Origin: Piezodorus guildinii
Lineage: Eukaryota > Arthropoda > Insecta > Hemiptera > Pentatomidae
NCBI GenBank assembly: GCA_023052935.1
Contig: CM041298.1
Coordinates: 17,157,371-17,221,370 of the forward strand
DNA: 64,000 bases
Direction: 5' to 3'
A program made the position numbers and the translations under genes. This document shows positions 41,328 through 52,497 of this stretch, piece by piece (position 1 is the stretch's first letter; each line of letters begins with the position of its first letter). The notes beneath the pieces are model-generated. The model was not told where the DNA came from. It did no database searches and worked only from the letters and a program-made list of their open reading frames with translations.

Positions 41328-41655
41328 CATATTTTATTTTAGAATAATTATCTACAACGTTTACATACGCTGAGTTTAGTCTTTCTGTTCTACTTTCTAC
41401 AATTTTGTATGAAAGAACATGTTTACTAAAATTTTAAGTTTTTCAGAGGAGTATTATATATACATTTATAATATCGTATATAAAAAAAATAATAGAATAA
41501 CAAAAAAAAAAAAAATTCTTGACTTTCCCCTACAGTTGGTAATCGAATTCTTTCATATTGTTATTAAATTAATTTTTATCAATGAATTTTTTAACGTAAA
41601 ATGGTTTAATTTTTCGTATCAGTATAACTAAATTGACTTCATGTAAATAAAAAAA
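41328..41655. other. No gene recognised
   Basis: AT-rich with an A-run at 41502-41515. Confidence 0.4.
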
Positions 41656-41835
41656 GGGAGAAGTTAGTTCAGGTTGAGTCAAAATAACACACAATTAATA
41701 TAAACTTAATTTACTGGTGCCGGTGTTTCGGCCTAAATTATAGACCTTCTTCAGGGCGTTTGAAGGAGAGCGTCACAACAATGAAGCAATAATGTGATTA
41801 CACAGTCAACCATTCTCACTTCACGATAAATAAAG
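41656..41835. mobile_element. Hammerhead-arm element, single arm
   Basis: Same family as 60138-60412: GAAGTTAGTTCAGGTTGAGT start and CCATTCTCACTTCAC end. Minus strand 41714-41760 has CTGAAGA, stem II GGTC..GGCC, and GAAAC, with GCC/GGC stem I, but the cleavage triplet is lost (CACC instead of CGTC). TAAATAAA occurs on both sides. Confidence 0.72.
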
Positions 41836-41879
41836 GAAACTTTAAAATTCCATCTTCAAGCCCTCACCAATGAATGGAA

Positions 41880-42205
41880 AACCTTAAATGATATTAAATC
41901 CCATTAAATTTTAAATCGACATCGAGTTTAATCAAAATCGTTAGAGCCGTTTTTAAGAAAATCGTAAAAAAGTGCAAAATGCTATAGTATAAAGTGGCTC
42001 TTCTGGTTTGCTGATTTTGATAAAAAAGTTGCTGTAACATCTCAAGCGTATAGTTTTCTTAAATATGAAATTTCAGTTTCGTACGACTTATGGTTTATGC
42101 GCTAGACTTACCACACCGCAGGACCTTTTTCGGAACTTGTTCATTTGGACTCAGGAGACCCTAAAAAGTGTATTTCCCTTAATATGTATTTCATATTTAG
42201 TTAGT
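41880..42205 (-). repeat. RepA fragment
   Basis: ATTAAATTTTAAATCGACAT, AAGTGGCTCTTCTGGTTTGC and TTTGGACTCAGGAGACCCTA blocks match RepA read on the minus strand. Confidence 0.8.
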
Positions 42206-43454
42206 GAACGCTAAAAAGCTAGTTTTTAAATTTAATTATTCCTCACGTTATTTATTCATGTATATGTAAAATATGGCATGTTACAACTCAGTAGTTGAAT
42301 ATTTCAATATAGAAGACAGAAGCCCCATTATTGAAAGAGATACCGATCCCTGGAGAATTGTTTGACTTTTTGCCGGAGCCGAAGGCACAGCCTCCCCAGT
42401 GAACCGAGACCCGATTATAGCCCTTAACGACCGAGAGCCAGAACAAAAGAAATCACCCAGCCTATCAGATTGCTCAGTGTCTTATGGTCCCTTCCCTCTC
42501 TCTCTATGATTCACGCTTTCATATTCTAATATTTCTCTTGTCTAAATCATCAAAATCTGACTTTCACTTACGTCAATATTTATTATCAAGTTTTCAATAA
42601 ACTTATATTTACTTATTAGTATTTAAAATGAATTTCGGGGTTCATCTATGGTATAGTGGCTAGCATAACAGACTTGTATGTCCAAGTATATTGCTTTTCA
42701 TATTACTTAATTGCTTATCTATAGCTGTATAAACAGTTATATACCTGATATAGCTATTTGGAAATAATAAACCACTGTATAGTAATTTTCAGCGTTTTTT
42801 AAGTTAAACCCGAGAAACTCTTCATTTTTTCTATATATTCAATAATAACTGAATTACAGGCTTATTCCTTCTGGTATATCTGACATATAAATATTATCCG
42901 TGTGTAAAAATGTATCTTGACTCGCAAGTACTCAAATTTTGAGGAGAATAATTATTTTTTTTATTTGTCGATTAAAACAGCTTTATTTTGACAATAATAA
43001 ACCAAAAACAATTCTTGTACTATTTCCGTCCTAGCATTTTTTTTAAAACACGACAAATTCACAAGATGAAGGCATTTCGATTCCTTCCTGATCTTGCTGA
43101 CTATAACCAGAAGTCATCCAACCCAGGACCGAAGTGAACTCATGATGGTGTATTATCGGATCCTGCGACGTGCCCGCTCTCCTGAAGGTCTGTTGTCTAC
43201 CGATTCTTGTACACCCAATCCACCATTGAGGTCCTGTACGCCGTTCGGTGAAAGCTGGTAGGAAATCCAAGTTACGACCTTCGGGTTCTCAATGAGGAAA
43301 CTGATGATGGCAGATCTTCGCCAATCGATTGAAAAATAAACTTCATTGGCAGTTAATAAACCGTTGACTCTGTGTGTTCGGACTTGTTGGATGCTTAGAT
43401 GATTTTCAGAATGAAAAGTCTTTAAACAAGTTTGAATGTTTTTTATTTTGAAGA
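42206..43454. other. No gene; short RepA and SINE head scraps
   Basis: 42556-42576 carries a RepA end (ATCTGACTTTCACTTACG). 42637-42675 carries a tRNA-like SINE head piece (CTATGGTATAGTGGCTAGCA). Overlapping minus-strand open frames at 43043-43482 are the longest in this stretch, but they match no family that I know and overlap each other. Confidence 0.5.
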
Positions 43455-43790
43455 TTTGATCTACTTCCGTTGTTAAAATCAATTTCAGAACTTCTAAATA
43501 AGTTCGAATTGAAAAATGTTTAAAGAATGAATTCCATGGGATAACATTTATTTAAAATTGAAAACTAATCTCAATATATAAATTATTATCTACAATAATC
43601 ATTAGTTTAGTTTTTTTTACCACTCTCTATTACTTTATACAACATTTTATATGAAATATTTTTCTAAGATATTTGGCTTTTCAACGGTATATTTCTATTC
43701 TTATATCTAGGAATACAGTGAGACTTATTTGAAAGGCAATAAAATATAAATAAAAATTAAAACCCATTTGATTTTACATCTTACTCTCGG
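43455..43790 (-). repeat. RepA fragment, diverged
   Basis: CTACTTCCGTTGTTAAAATC, ACCACTCTCTATTACTTTAT and CAACGGTATATTTCTATTCT blocks; the outer end is lost. Confidence 0.7.
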
Positions 43791-43974
43791 AATTATCACA
43801 AAGTTTCAAATAAAAATAATAGATTAAAAACAAAATCAAGTCTTTAACATTCTAAAGAAAAAGATAGATGCATAATTTATTTTTGTTCGTTTTTTTCTAC
43901 GCATATTATTTTATTTAAAAATTCAGAGACATTGTAAATTACTTTTTTTTATCCAAGTTGTATATTTTTATTAC

Positions 43975-44790
43975 TTTCACTTACCTATATATGAAATATA
44001 TAGTAAGGGAAAGTATTGCGATCGTGAAAATTTTCGAATTCCAGTTTTCAACGGAATACACGTTTTAGGGTCCCCTGAGTCGAAATAACCAAGTCCCGCA
44101 AAATGGTCTGTGTTGTGTGTGTGTGCGTAACACGCGACGTAAACGAAAAGTCCTACGAAACTAAATTTCATATTTAAGACAACTATACGCCTGAGATGTT
44201 GTAGCAACTTTTCGGATGACCGGGGCTGCTACTTTATACCATGCAATTTGCACCTTTTTACGATTTTCTCAAAAATGGCTCTAACGATTTTGATTAAACT
44301 CGCTATATTGAGTAATATTTAATGGGATTGAATGTCATGTAGGTTTTATTCTGTTTAAAATAGTAAGACAGGGCTTAAATGCCGATATTATAATTTTTAT
44401 TCCCCTAAAGTACCTTTAATTTTGTAGATTGAAAAAGATTAACCATATCATCTTAATGACGTTGATTAAGGACGGCTAAATATACGGACGAATTTGATGA
44501 CCAACGAAAGGATAAATGAGCAAATCAATCTTTTTATGTAATTTTTTTTTTTTTTTTATATATAAAAACAGTAATATAGACGTATAATATTCTGTTGGAA
44601 AGAGAGAATAAACATTACTGATTAACAATTTGACATAGTTATATTATTTAATCTAAATCATAAGTTTCCAACGAAAATGAATACAGGTTTTATTAAAATA
44701 AACCTAAAATATTTTTACAAATTGAAGTTTTTAAATTTTGTTTAACTGCCGAGGTAAGTGAAAGTCTTGAAATGCCCGTACCAGATTTTT
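43975..44790 (+). repeat. RepA copy, near full length
   Basis: Left end ACTTTCACTTACCTATATAT with GTATTGCGATCGTGAAAATT; right end GAGGTAAGTGAAAGTCTTGA and GCCCGTACCAGA (44774-44785). Some central deletions. Confidence 0.88.
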
Positions 44791-45452
44791 TTTTTCAACA
44801 CCGAAAATAACTAAGTGTTTGGTATTCTTAAATTCCTAAGGTGGACTGATTTTTTTTTTGTTTATATGTTATAATTTTTTTTTATTAATACAAAGGTTCA
44901 TTATTGAAAATAATAAACCAAAATTATTATTATTAATGAATTTATGAGAGGTTTTTTCGCTTACTGAAATTTTCTAGAATGGACATAAACGTATCAAAAT
45001 CCCGAAATAAAGCACGATTCGTGCAAATAGAGAAGATAAAATTAGATATTGAAGTGATTGAATGTATTTGTAGGTTTGAGAAAATCCTCCGCCTCCCGTG
45101 CGATAGGTGACTACAGGTGACTTTTCCATCGTGTGAACGAAGAGTCTGTAGAGAGCCCCTAACCACGAGAGTCCCCTGGGATCTGGTACACGGCTTATAG
45201 CGATCCTTTCTCGTGAGAATAGTCTTTAACGGAACGTCCTATCCGCTGTTTACACGGCAAATGTGGTCTACGGTTGTTACAACAACCGTTCCGTCGAGTA
45301 TGCGGTGACTTCGCCCAATATTCCTACCGATAACTGTCGGGCCTCGTATTAGTAAGAAATAGTCTTCAATTTACGATGTTATTGAGAAAAGGTGTTTATG
45401 AGAAAACCATCAGTTTGAAATATTTATGAACCCATAGAATTCCCATTCCCAG
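44791..45452. other. No gene; GC-richer patch with a short perfect hairpin
   Basis: 45050-45340 is less AT-rich than its surroundings. ACGGTTGTT and AACAACCGT (45271-45290) form a 9-bp hairpin with a 2-base loop. Function unknown. Confidence 0.45.
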
Positions 45453-45454
45453 CA

Positions 45455-46060
45455 CTTTATTTATTTATTTAACGTCACTTTATGCTACTATGGCTAATCG
45501 GACGATGCTACAGTGGGAATCCTAAATTTTGCCTATCCAGGTTTTCTTAGGATAGGGATCTTTAACGAGTATTTGACATCGCAGAGGCTCGGGACCACCT
45601 TTTAACGTCCCCTCCGAAGGACGGCATAACTAAGGATTGTTTACTCCCAATAAAAATCCTAGGACCACCTGCGGGTTTGAACCCGTGACCTTTGGCATAG
45701 GAGGATGTTATTCTAGCCACCACTCAGCTACAAGTGTTCCCTTTATTTAACGTCACTTTTCCAAGTTTGATTAGGATAGGGGTCTTTAACGAGTATCTGA
45801 CATCGCAGAGGCTCGGGACCACCTTTTAACGTCTACTCCGAAGGACGACATAACTTAGGATTTTTTACTCCCAATAAAAAATCCTAGGACCACCTGCGGG
45901 TTTGAACCCGTGACCTTTGGCATAGGAGGATGTTATTCTAGCCACCACTCAGCTACAAGTGTTCCCTTTATTTAACGTCACTTTTCCAAGTTTGATTAGG
46001 ATAGGGGTCTTTAACGTGTACCTGCATCGCACAAACTCGCGACCACCATGTTACTTCCTT
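45455..46060 (-). repeat. SINE A cluster with 225-bp tandem duplication
   Basis: One full SINE A (45455-45735) followed by a partial second (45736-45960) and a third fragment (45961-46055). CAAGTGTTCCCTTTATTTAA occurs at 45731 and 45956, giving a 225-bp period. The junction lies in the SINE head and in a shortened tail, so this is tandem duplication, not independent insertion. Confidence 0.88.
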
Positions 46061-46474
46061 AAGTCTGGTCTACTCAATGACTTTTAGGTTAAATGACCAG
46101 CGTATATTGACTGTGGAAGTCATTTTCTTTTAATTGGAAGCTTGTATGAATGGTTTGATGAGGGAATGGTTTTCTTTATTTAATTTTTAGTTAAATGGCT
46201 ATAATCTATAAAGAAAAATACGTAGGTTTTTTTAATATTTTTCTTACAATCGCAATATAACCTCAATTTAATTTTACCATATGTTTGTCATTTTGGCTAA
46301 TGGACTATTATTCAAAAATATTTTCTGATTGTAAGGATAACTCATCCAAAATCATTGTTAATATTTTTTCTTTACGTAAGTATGTGAATAAAGTTTATAT
46401 TTATTTTTTATTTTATTATATAAATGAGACGAGAAGACCCTATAGAATTTTATTTTGTATTTTAATTTTACAGT
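46061..46474. other. No gene recognised
   Basis: AT-rich; short overlapping frames on both strands without resemblance to a family. Confidence 0.4.
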
Positions 46475-47069
46475 ATAGTTTTCACCCGAAATACATGTTT
46501 TAGGATCCCCCAAGTCCAAACGACCAAGTCCCGCGAAAAGGTCTGCGTGTTTCTGGTAAGTCTTGCGCAAACACTAAAAGCCATATGGCATTGAAATTTC
46601 ATCTTTATGCCAACTATACGCCCTAGATGTTACAGCAACGTTTTCATCAAAATCAGCTAACCAGAAGAGCCATTTTATTTATACCATGCATTTTGCACTT
46701 TTCTACGATTTCGATTAAACTCGTTATATGTATGTAATATTTAATGGGCTTTAATACGATGTAGATTTTTTTCTGATTAAGATAGTTTGACAGGGCTTAA
46801 ATGCTGATATATAAATTTTCTTTACCTGAAGTATCTTTAATTTTGTAGATTTCAAAACATTAAGCATATTATCTTATTAGCATTGACGAATAACGGTTAA
46901 ATATGCAAGTTTAGCGAAGTTTATGATACAGCCAAAGAAGAAAGGGGAGGAAATATTTTTTTCATGTAATTTTTGTGTTTTTGAACTTAAGAATAGTAAT
47001 ATAGATGTATAATATACCATTGGCAAGCTAATTATTATAGAAAAAATATTATTTAACATACACGGAATT
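46475..47069 (+). repeat. RepA, first part (split by a SINE)
   Basis: From the TTTTCACCCGAAATACATGT block through CAAGTCCCGCGAAAAGGTCT, TTGACAGGGCTTAAATGCTG and ATATACCATTGGCAAGCTAA to ATACACGGAATT. The copy resumes at 47306. Confidence 0.85.
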
Positions 47070-47305
47070 TATTTTATTTTATTTATTTATTTAACGTCAC
47101 TTTATGCTACTATGGCTAATCGGACGATGCTACAGTGGGAGTCCTAAATTTTGCCTATCCAGGTTTTATTAGGATAGGGATCTTTAACGAGTACCTGACA
47201 TCGCACAGGCTCGGGACCACCTTTTAACGTCCCCTCCGAAGGACCGCATAACTAAGGATTTTTTACTCCCAATAAAAAATCCTAGGACCACCTGCGGGTA
47301 CCACG
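47070..47305 (-). repeat. SINE A inserted in RepA, 11-bp target duplication
   Basis: TACACGGAATT at 47059-47069 and 47306-47316. The SINE lacks its tRNA-like head (it stops after ACCACCTGCGGGT), so it is 5' truncated. Confidence 0.9.
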
Positions 47306-47495
47306 TACACGGAATTGTAAAAGTCAATAGAGAGTGATAAAAAAAAATAAAACTAACTGATTGTTGAAATAAAAATATAATATGTTATTTAATAAAACTC
47401 ATGTTTGATCTTCTTTCATCTCAAATTGTATATAAAAAAAAACTTAAATTAATTTTAACGTAAGTGAAAGTCGTGTGTTGCGTGTACCAGATTTT
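47306..47495 (+). repeat. RepA, second part
   Basis: GTCAATAGAGAGTGATAAAA block and the right end GTAAGTGAAAGTCGTGTGTT, GTACCAGATT. Confidence 0.87.
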
Positions 47496-47496
47496 T

Positions 47497-47742
47497 TTAT
47501 TCATTAAACGTCACTTCATACTACTGTGGCTAATCGGACGTAGGATTCCTAAATTTTGTCTATTCAGGTTTAATTAGGATATGGATCTTTATAGAATACC
47601 TGACATCGCACAGGATCGATACCGCCAATTTACGTTCCCTCCAAATGACGGCATAACCAAGGGTTATTTGCTCACTTTAAATGATTCTAATTCCATCTGC
47701 TATCTCCGCGACCTTAGGCATAGAAAAAACCATTAAAAAAAC
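47497..47742 (-). repeat. SINE A, diverged
   Basis: Tail ACTACTGTGGCTAATCGGAC, body TGACATCGCACAGGATCG and AATGACGGCATAACCAAGGG; the head is decayed (no box B). Confidence 0.78.
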
Positions 47743-47754
47743 AACTGTAAACTT

Positions 47755-48036
47755 ACAATCGATGAAGGGTCCTGGGCTCAGTACATACGAGTATATCGCG
47801 AGATTCGTACTGCAATGAGGTGATTAGGCCTTGATTACACTCAGCCGCCAGCTTTTTACCCATTTTTGAATACTCACTTTATAGAGGATGGGTATACCCC
47901 AGGAGGGTCTCCATATACCAGGGTCGCTCTACGGCTGAATTAATAGAATGAATAATACTCAGCCACAGCCGGGATTCAAACCCAGGACCCAGAGAACAGT
48001 GGACTAGTGCTCCATCTACTAGACCTGGTCGCTCCC
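47755..48036 (-). repeat. tRNA-derived SINE family B, near full length
   Basis: Minus-strand head GGAGCGACCAGGTCTAGTAG, box-B-like GGTTTGAATCCCGG, body GGGTATACC and TATAGAGGATGGG, tail GTACTGAGCCCAGGACCCTT. A 73-codon open frame over it is spurious. Confidence 0.87.
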
Positions 48037-48145
48037 TGGTCATAGAAGGCTCTGTACTTATATTAATACTAGCTGTTGCGTGCGACTTCGTCTGCGTCAA
48101 TTTCAGTTATTATGATCGCTATTAAGACGTTTTTAAAAGAATATA

Positions 48146-48593
48146 TTGCGTTGTCCGGAAAGTTCGTAGAAAAATTTGGACAACAATTAAAATTAGACAG
48201 CTTAAAATTTGTTTATTTAATCTACAATAAATGGGGTTGATCTTCCAAATTGAAGACCCTCTAAACCGCGAAAACCACTTTTGAACCGTGCTGTCAGCAA
48301 TTGAATCGCTGCCATACTCGGAACGAATGTTTCTTGCAGTTTAGGCTACGTTTTTACCTCTTTTAAAAAAGAACAGCATATTATTTCGAAAATGAATTGA
48401 ATGTCACTCATGTTGGATTGCAATAAACTACTCTACTGATCCTTCATAAAGACGAATTCAGTGTGTAAATATAGTTAATTCCATTAGAATTAAAGGCATA
48501 TAAATAAACATTTGCCTCGTGATTCATTTTAGTAGAAAAAACAGAAGGTAAATTTTATTTTAAAAACCTCTACCAACTTTACGGACGACCCAA
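48146..48593 (-). mobile_element. mariner remnant (family M3) nested in Helitron
   Basis: TA at 48144-48145 and 48594-48595. Ends TTGCGTTGTCCGGAAAGTTC and (minus strand) TTGGGTCGTCCGTAAAGTTG. Inside, the minus strand reads DSIADSTVQKWFSRFR and FGRSTP (48250-48335), the mariner DNA-binding region. 448 bp, with most of the transposase deleted. It lies inside the Helitron, so it is younger. Confidence 0.87.
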
Positions 48594-48631
48594 TATTTTA
48601 AAGTATTTATGCTTAAATAATATTTTGGGTT

Positions 48632-48928
48632 TTATTTCCTTGTGACAGAAGAACATACTGATTTTCTCCGCACCCCATCTTGACGTAAATCGATTCCTAC
48701 GTGTTTAAATGCTCGCCCATGTGATTTATTAATTGTTATGGCAAAAGATAAATTAACGGGAAAGTGAATTATTTTAAGATTAAAAGGTAAATCATTTTGA
48801 ATCGTTGGGATTCGAGGACAATTTTCCCTGTTTTTTTTCCATATTTTCCACTGATTCGTCGGTCCTATTGGTCGCAGCGTGATATTATATAGCCTATAGC
48901 CTTCCTCGATAAATGGACTATCCAACAC
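48632..48928 (-). pseudogene. Helitron PIF1-like helicase C-terminal fragment
   Basis: Minus-strand reading: IPTIQNDLPFNLKIIHFPVN, LSFAITINKSHGRAFKHVGI, DLRQDG. This matches the last helicase motifs of Helitron RepHel proteins (FPVxLAFAxTINKSQGQTF, GIDLRxDCFSHGQ). The residues before IPTIQ (from the Met at 48926) translate the Helitron 5' region and are probably not coding. Motif residues have changed (SHGRA for SQGQT). Earlier helicase motifs are absent. Confidence 0.83.
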
Positions 48929-49020
48929 AAAAATAATTTTTCAATTTGAACCAGTAGTTTCTGAGATTAGCGCGTTCAAACAAACAAACAAACTCGCCAG
49001 CTTTATAATATTAGTATATA

Positions 49021-49604
49021 TATGTTTTAATTATTCTGACCTATTTTTGACAGCTGGCAGCAATTGTGCTTTCTACTGCGCATCCTCTTTGAAGACGCAA
49101 AAATGTAGTTCATGCTATGGTTTTTCGTTGTTTTTTCTTGACCGTCACCAGGACTATCTTCTGAATTTCCCACCGATATCAATATCAATCACCTCTATCA
49201 ATATTAACCAATCATAACCGATGAAAAACTTTAAATTTGTCCAAAACAGGTCCATTGAGCCTCTGGTTCGCATTCTGGGATGGAAACCGGCTCACTAGGA
49301 GGCAGACGAAGGAAGTAATGTGGTAATGCTGTTATAAGACAAACAAGATCGGGAGCTAACAAGAGATAGAGAGGCGAAGCAATTTGCCGGAGGGGGCCGC
49401 CTCACAGCCCCCGGCCCTCCTATTAGGCAAATTGCCCCCGGGATGTGACTCCGGGTCACGAGTCCGCCTCACGTCCGGCGTCACGAACTGCGACCATCAT
49501 CCGTCTTCCGTCGGTAGCTCACTGTCTCTCCGCTCTTCGGCTAAATATTCTTCTCTTCATCCTTATTCTCCTATATTCGTCTTCTTCCTTTATATTTTAT
49601 TACA
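49021..49604. other. GC-richer unassigned stretch
   Basis: 49250-49540 is distinctly GC-rich for this window. CAATTTGCCGGAGGGGGC (49380-49397) and GCCCTCCTATTAGGCAAATTG-like sequence (49412-49433) are imperfect inverted copies. Open frames here (49384-49788) look like translation of GC-rich non-coding DNA followed by RepA. Confidence 0.5.
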
Positions 49605-50370
49605 GTATTTTTACTTCCACTTACGTATGTATGATATAGGAGTATATAGTAAAGTAAGGCATTGCGATCGTGAACATTTTCAATGGAAACACACGTTGTT
49701 AAGTCTCCAGGATCCATTTGACCAAGTCCCGCTAAATTTTCTCTGTATGCGAATTCTAGTACTAAAACGAAAAGTCATACCTGACTGAAATTTCATATTA
49801 CAGAAGATTTTAGGCCTGAGACGTCACACCAACTTTTTCGACAAAAATAGACCTATCAGAAGAACCATATGAAATATATGGTCTGAAGAAATATTGCGAT
49901 CGTCAACATTTTCGGATTTAAGTTTTCAAAATGAATGCATGTTCCTTGATTCCAACTGACCTAATTCCGCAAAATTGCGTCTGTATGTGTGTGTGTGTAC
50001 GCGTGGGTGTAAATTCTAGCTCAAAACTAGAAGTTACAATACGAAAACTTATTTGACAAAATCTGCTAACCGAAGTGCAACTTTATACCTTGCATTTTCA
50101 CGATTTTGATTAAACTGAACTTAAATTAAACTGGATTGAAATAGTTTGACAGGGCTTCAATGCCTATATTTTAAATTATTTTGTTGCTTTTAAAAAAATA
50201 AAATGAACTATTTACTTTTATATGAAATATGAAAGAACTTGATAACTAACTGAAAAAGAAAAGAGCAATTTTTCCCCCCTCCCTCTCCCTCGAACATAAG
50301 AATATTAATATAACGTTGTAAAGCTACAGATTTTAGAAGAAATGTTAACTCGATTAATTCTTTAAAAAAA
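49605..50370 (+). repeat. RepA copies, one complete start and a second partial in tandem
   Basis: Start ACTTCCACTTACGTATGTAT at 49610; a second start-like block with GTATTGCGATCGTC follows at 49870-49905 (ATGAAATATATGGTCTGAAG), so two truncated copies are joined head to tail. Central blocks continue to about 50345. Confidence 0.78.
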
Positions 50371-50412
50371 TTCTATCCATAACTTCATCTAAAAGTTCTT
50401 AAATTCAAGTTT

Positions 50413-51307
50413 ATGTCCGTTTTTATAGTTTCTGAAATACATAAAGGATTTTGCAGGTCTCTGTTGTTTTCTTCCGAATGTTTACGTATTTAAAGTAAAC
50501 AGTTACTAATCCTCTACCTTTGTATTATAAACATTAGCTTCCCAATCAATTACCCACTTTTTAGTATATGTACCTCCAAATATGAACATGGAAACACGCG
50601 ATTTTCTAGTAATATTTTTGCACGAGTTTAAACTCGGCCATTCAGCACTGAGGCCGCTAGAAATATTTGCTGGGCGTTCGGGGAAGGGATTGTTAATGAA
50701 CGGACCATTCGCAGTTGGTTTGCTAAGTTTTCAGCTGGGGATACCGACTTGGAAAACTTGCCCCGAGGAAGACCTCCGTCCGTAATAGACAACGATGTCC
50801 TCAAACATACAGTAGAAGGAAACCCCTACCAAACAGTTAAAGGACTCTCAGCACAACTAAATGCAAGTGCATCTACCGTTTCCAGACATTTAAAGTGAAA
50901 AAGCTCGATACATGGGTACCTCATGATCTCACTGAGCGACAGCAAGACTCCATGTTTCAAAACATACCGTGCAAAAATTGAAAAAACTGGGCTACGAAGT
51001 TCTTCCGCACCCACCACATTCTCCCGACTTGTCTCCAACAGATTACCACCTGTTCAGGAATTTAGACAACTTCGTCAAAGGAAAACTTTTTAAAAATGAT
51101 GATCAAGTGAAAAGTGCGTTTTCAGATTTTGTTTCACTTCAAAGCTCAGAGTTTTTCAGTTCGGGGATAAAAAAGTTGGTGTCACGTTGGGAAAAATGTG
51201 TAGAAAAAGATAGTAAATACTTCGAATAAAATTATGTTGTTTTCATATCGTATTTTTAATAAAAATCCTTTACCTCGAAAACGGACACTTCATGTGACAC
51301 AGCCCAA
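50413..51307 (+). mobile_element. mariner element (family M1), 5' end truncated
   Basis: Same family as 5174-5966. The 3' inverted terminus is intact (ACAGCCCAA then TA at 51308-51309). The outer ~30 bases of the 5' terminus are missing and similarity begins at ATGTCCGTTTTTATAG. Internal deletion shares its junction (CCATGTTTCAAAACATACCG) with the other copy. Confidence 0.92.
50582..51229 (+). pseudogene. mariner transposase remnant (M1)
   Basis: Pieces: EFKLGHSA start, PLEIFAGRSGKGL region out of frame, IRSWFAKFSAGDTDLENLPR in a second frame, LSAQLNASASTVSRHLK, then after the deletion LKKLGYEVLPHPPHSPDLSP and TDYHLFRNLDNFVKGKLF with the third catalytic aspartate, ending SRWEKCVEKDSKYFE. The first and second catalytic aspartates are deleted. 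Confidence 0.9.
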
Positions 51308-51309
51308 TA

Positions 51310-51829
51310 GTTACTGTTAACTAAATTATCAAAAAATATTTGCTGTGAACATGAAACTATGAACATTATTCATCAGTTCTAAATAGAAAATGTTCTATGA
51401 GGGATCATGATGTTAGCGATAAAATCCTATAATTGAAAACTTCCCAACCAATTATAGATGATTTATTTAATGTTAATTATATGTAAAAGTTTTCTGACGT
51501 CGGATATCGGTTTCTGTGTATAACAGAAGGTTTAATGTATGTACAAAATTAAGGAAAAAAAATAATTTCCACTCGATGAATGGAAATACCCATATGGTAA
51601 TTCAATGCTGAGAGCCATAAATAAGAAATGTTGTTGTTGCCTATCTAATATCTAATGTTTTTCCCAGTCAGGTAGAAATTAAGTTTAGAAACGGAAAGAC
51701 GGATTGTGTAGAAGGTAAAAAAAGAATCTACTAAAAAAGGTTTATTTTTAATCTGCTTACATTTAGACATGGCAAATTGGTATATTTTTTCATTTAAAGC
51801 AATATAGCTCATGAACAGTAGGTCCTAGA
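51310..51829. other. No gene recognised
   Basis: AT-rich DNA leading into a RepD copy whose start is at about 51830. Confidence 0.45.
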
Positions 51830-51860
51830 GACAATTGAGACGTTGATTTCCAAAAGGTAT
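51830..51860 (+). repeat. RepD, left piece split by LTR element
   Basis: ATTGAGACGTTGATTTCCAA and AAGGTAT match 62572-62590 and 63257-63286; the copy resumes at 56123. Confidence 0.85.
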
Positions 51861-52413
51861 TGCTACGGTCAAGACAATGACGGGTGGACCACGCCTGGAG
51901 GGGCCTAGATGAGGCTAGAGACTTCTGGACCTGGACAGTCCTCGAAGTGCCTGGAAAGGCCCACCACCCTACCTGCGCCCGGGTCTAGAAGATTCGGCGG
52001 TGGTACAAATAGGGGTCCCCTGAGTCTAGGTGAGTCAGTCTTGATCTTGCTCAAGTGAATGTATCAGTGAACAGTGACAGTGATCCGTTCGTGACAGTGT
52101 GACAGTGTAGTGAAACTGTGTGTCAGTATTGTGATAACCGGTCGGTGGGAAATTAGAAGACTGTAGTTTATATATAACTTATAGTTGTAAGTTTTAGAAT
52201 AAATCTAGCATATTGTATAAATTTACGTAAGTAGTTTAATTGTTAGAAATACCTGATTTTATATGTATACTGTTTAGTAGTAAGCTGGTAATTCCATTAT
52301 TATTGTTAATATAGTGGTTAGTAATCCCTTTGTATTTGTGTTTTCTGTATTAATAAACATCTGTAATTTGTAAACTCGAGTAGTTCATTTCTCACACCCA
52401 GTAGCCCGTAACA
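51861..52413 (+). repeat. 5' LTR of copy 2
   Basis: Begins TGCTACGG, ends CCCGTAACA. AATAAA at 52352-52357 serves as likely poly(A) signal, TATATAACTT near 52170 as a TATA-like element. Five CAGTG motifs lie within 52065-52109. Confidence 0.96.
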
Positions 52414-52416
52414 ATT

Positions 52417-52433
52417 TGGTGTCAGAAGTGGGA
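52417..52433 (+). promoter_or_regulatory. Primer-binding site, tRNA-Leu type
   Basis: TGGTGTCAGAAGTGGGA starts 3 nt after the 5' LTR. It complements the 3' end of a typical animal tRNA-Leu (including CCA), the primer for minus-strand DNA synthesis. Confidence 0.88.
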
Positions 52434-52497
52434 TCATTGTAAATGGTTATAATTTTGGTTTTCTTGTTTTTGTAATTATTGGGCTACTGTGTGGAAA

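Larger units (their letters stand above)
48069..49020 (-). mobile_element. Helitron (rolling-circle transposon), non-autonomous
   Basis: On the minus strand the 3' end is GACGAAGTCGCACGCAACAG followed by CTAG and T at 48069, the CTRR-T ending of Helitrons, with a GC-rich hairpin-forming stretch just before it. The 5' end near 49020 (ACTAATATTATAAAGCTGG, then GTTTGTTTGTTTGAACGCGC) is a pattern common to insect Helitrons. Between them lies a helicase fragment and an inserted mariner. Rep (HUH) domain absent. Confidence 0.82.

Noticed and set aside
43043..43482. Minus-strand open frames of 75 and 109 codons as genes
   Set aside because: They overlap in different frames and match nothing that I recognise.
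49384..49788. 134-codon open frame as a gene
   Set aside because: The first part translates a GC-rich non-coding patch and the last part translates RepA.
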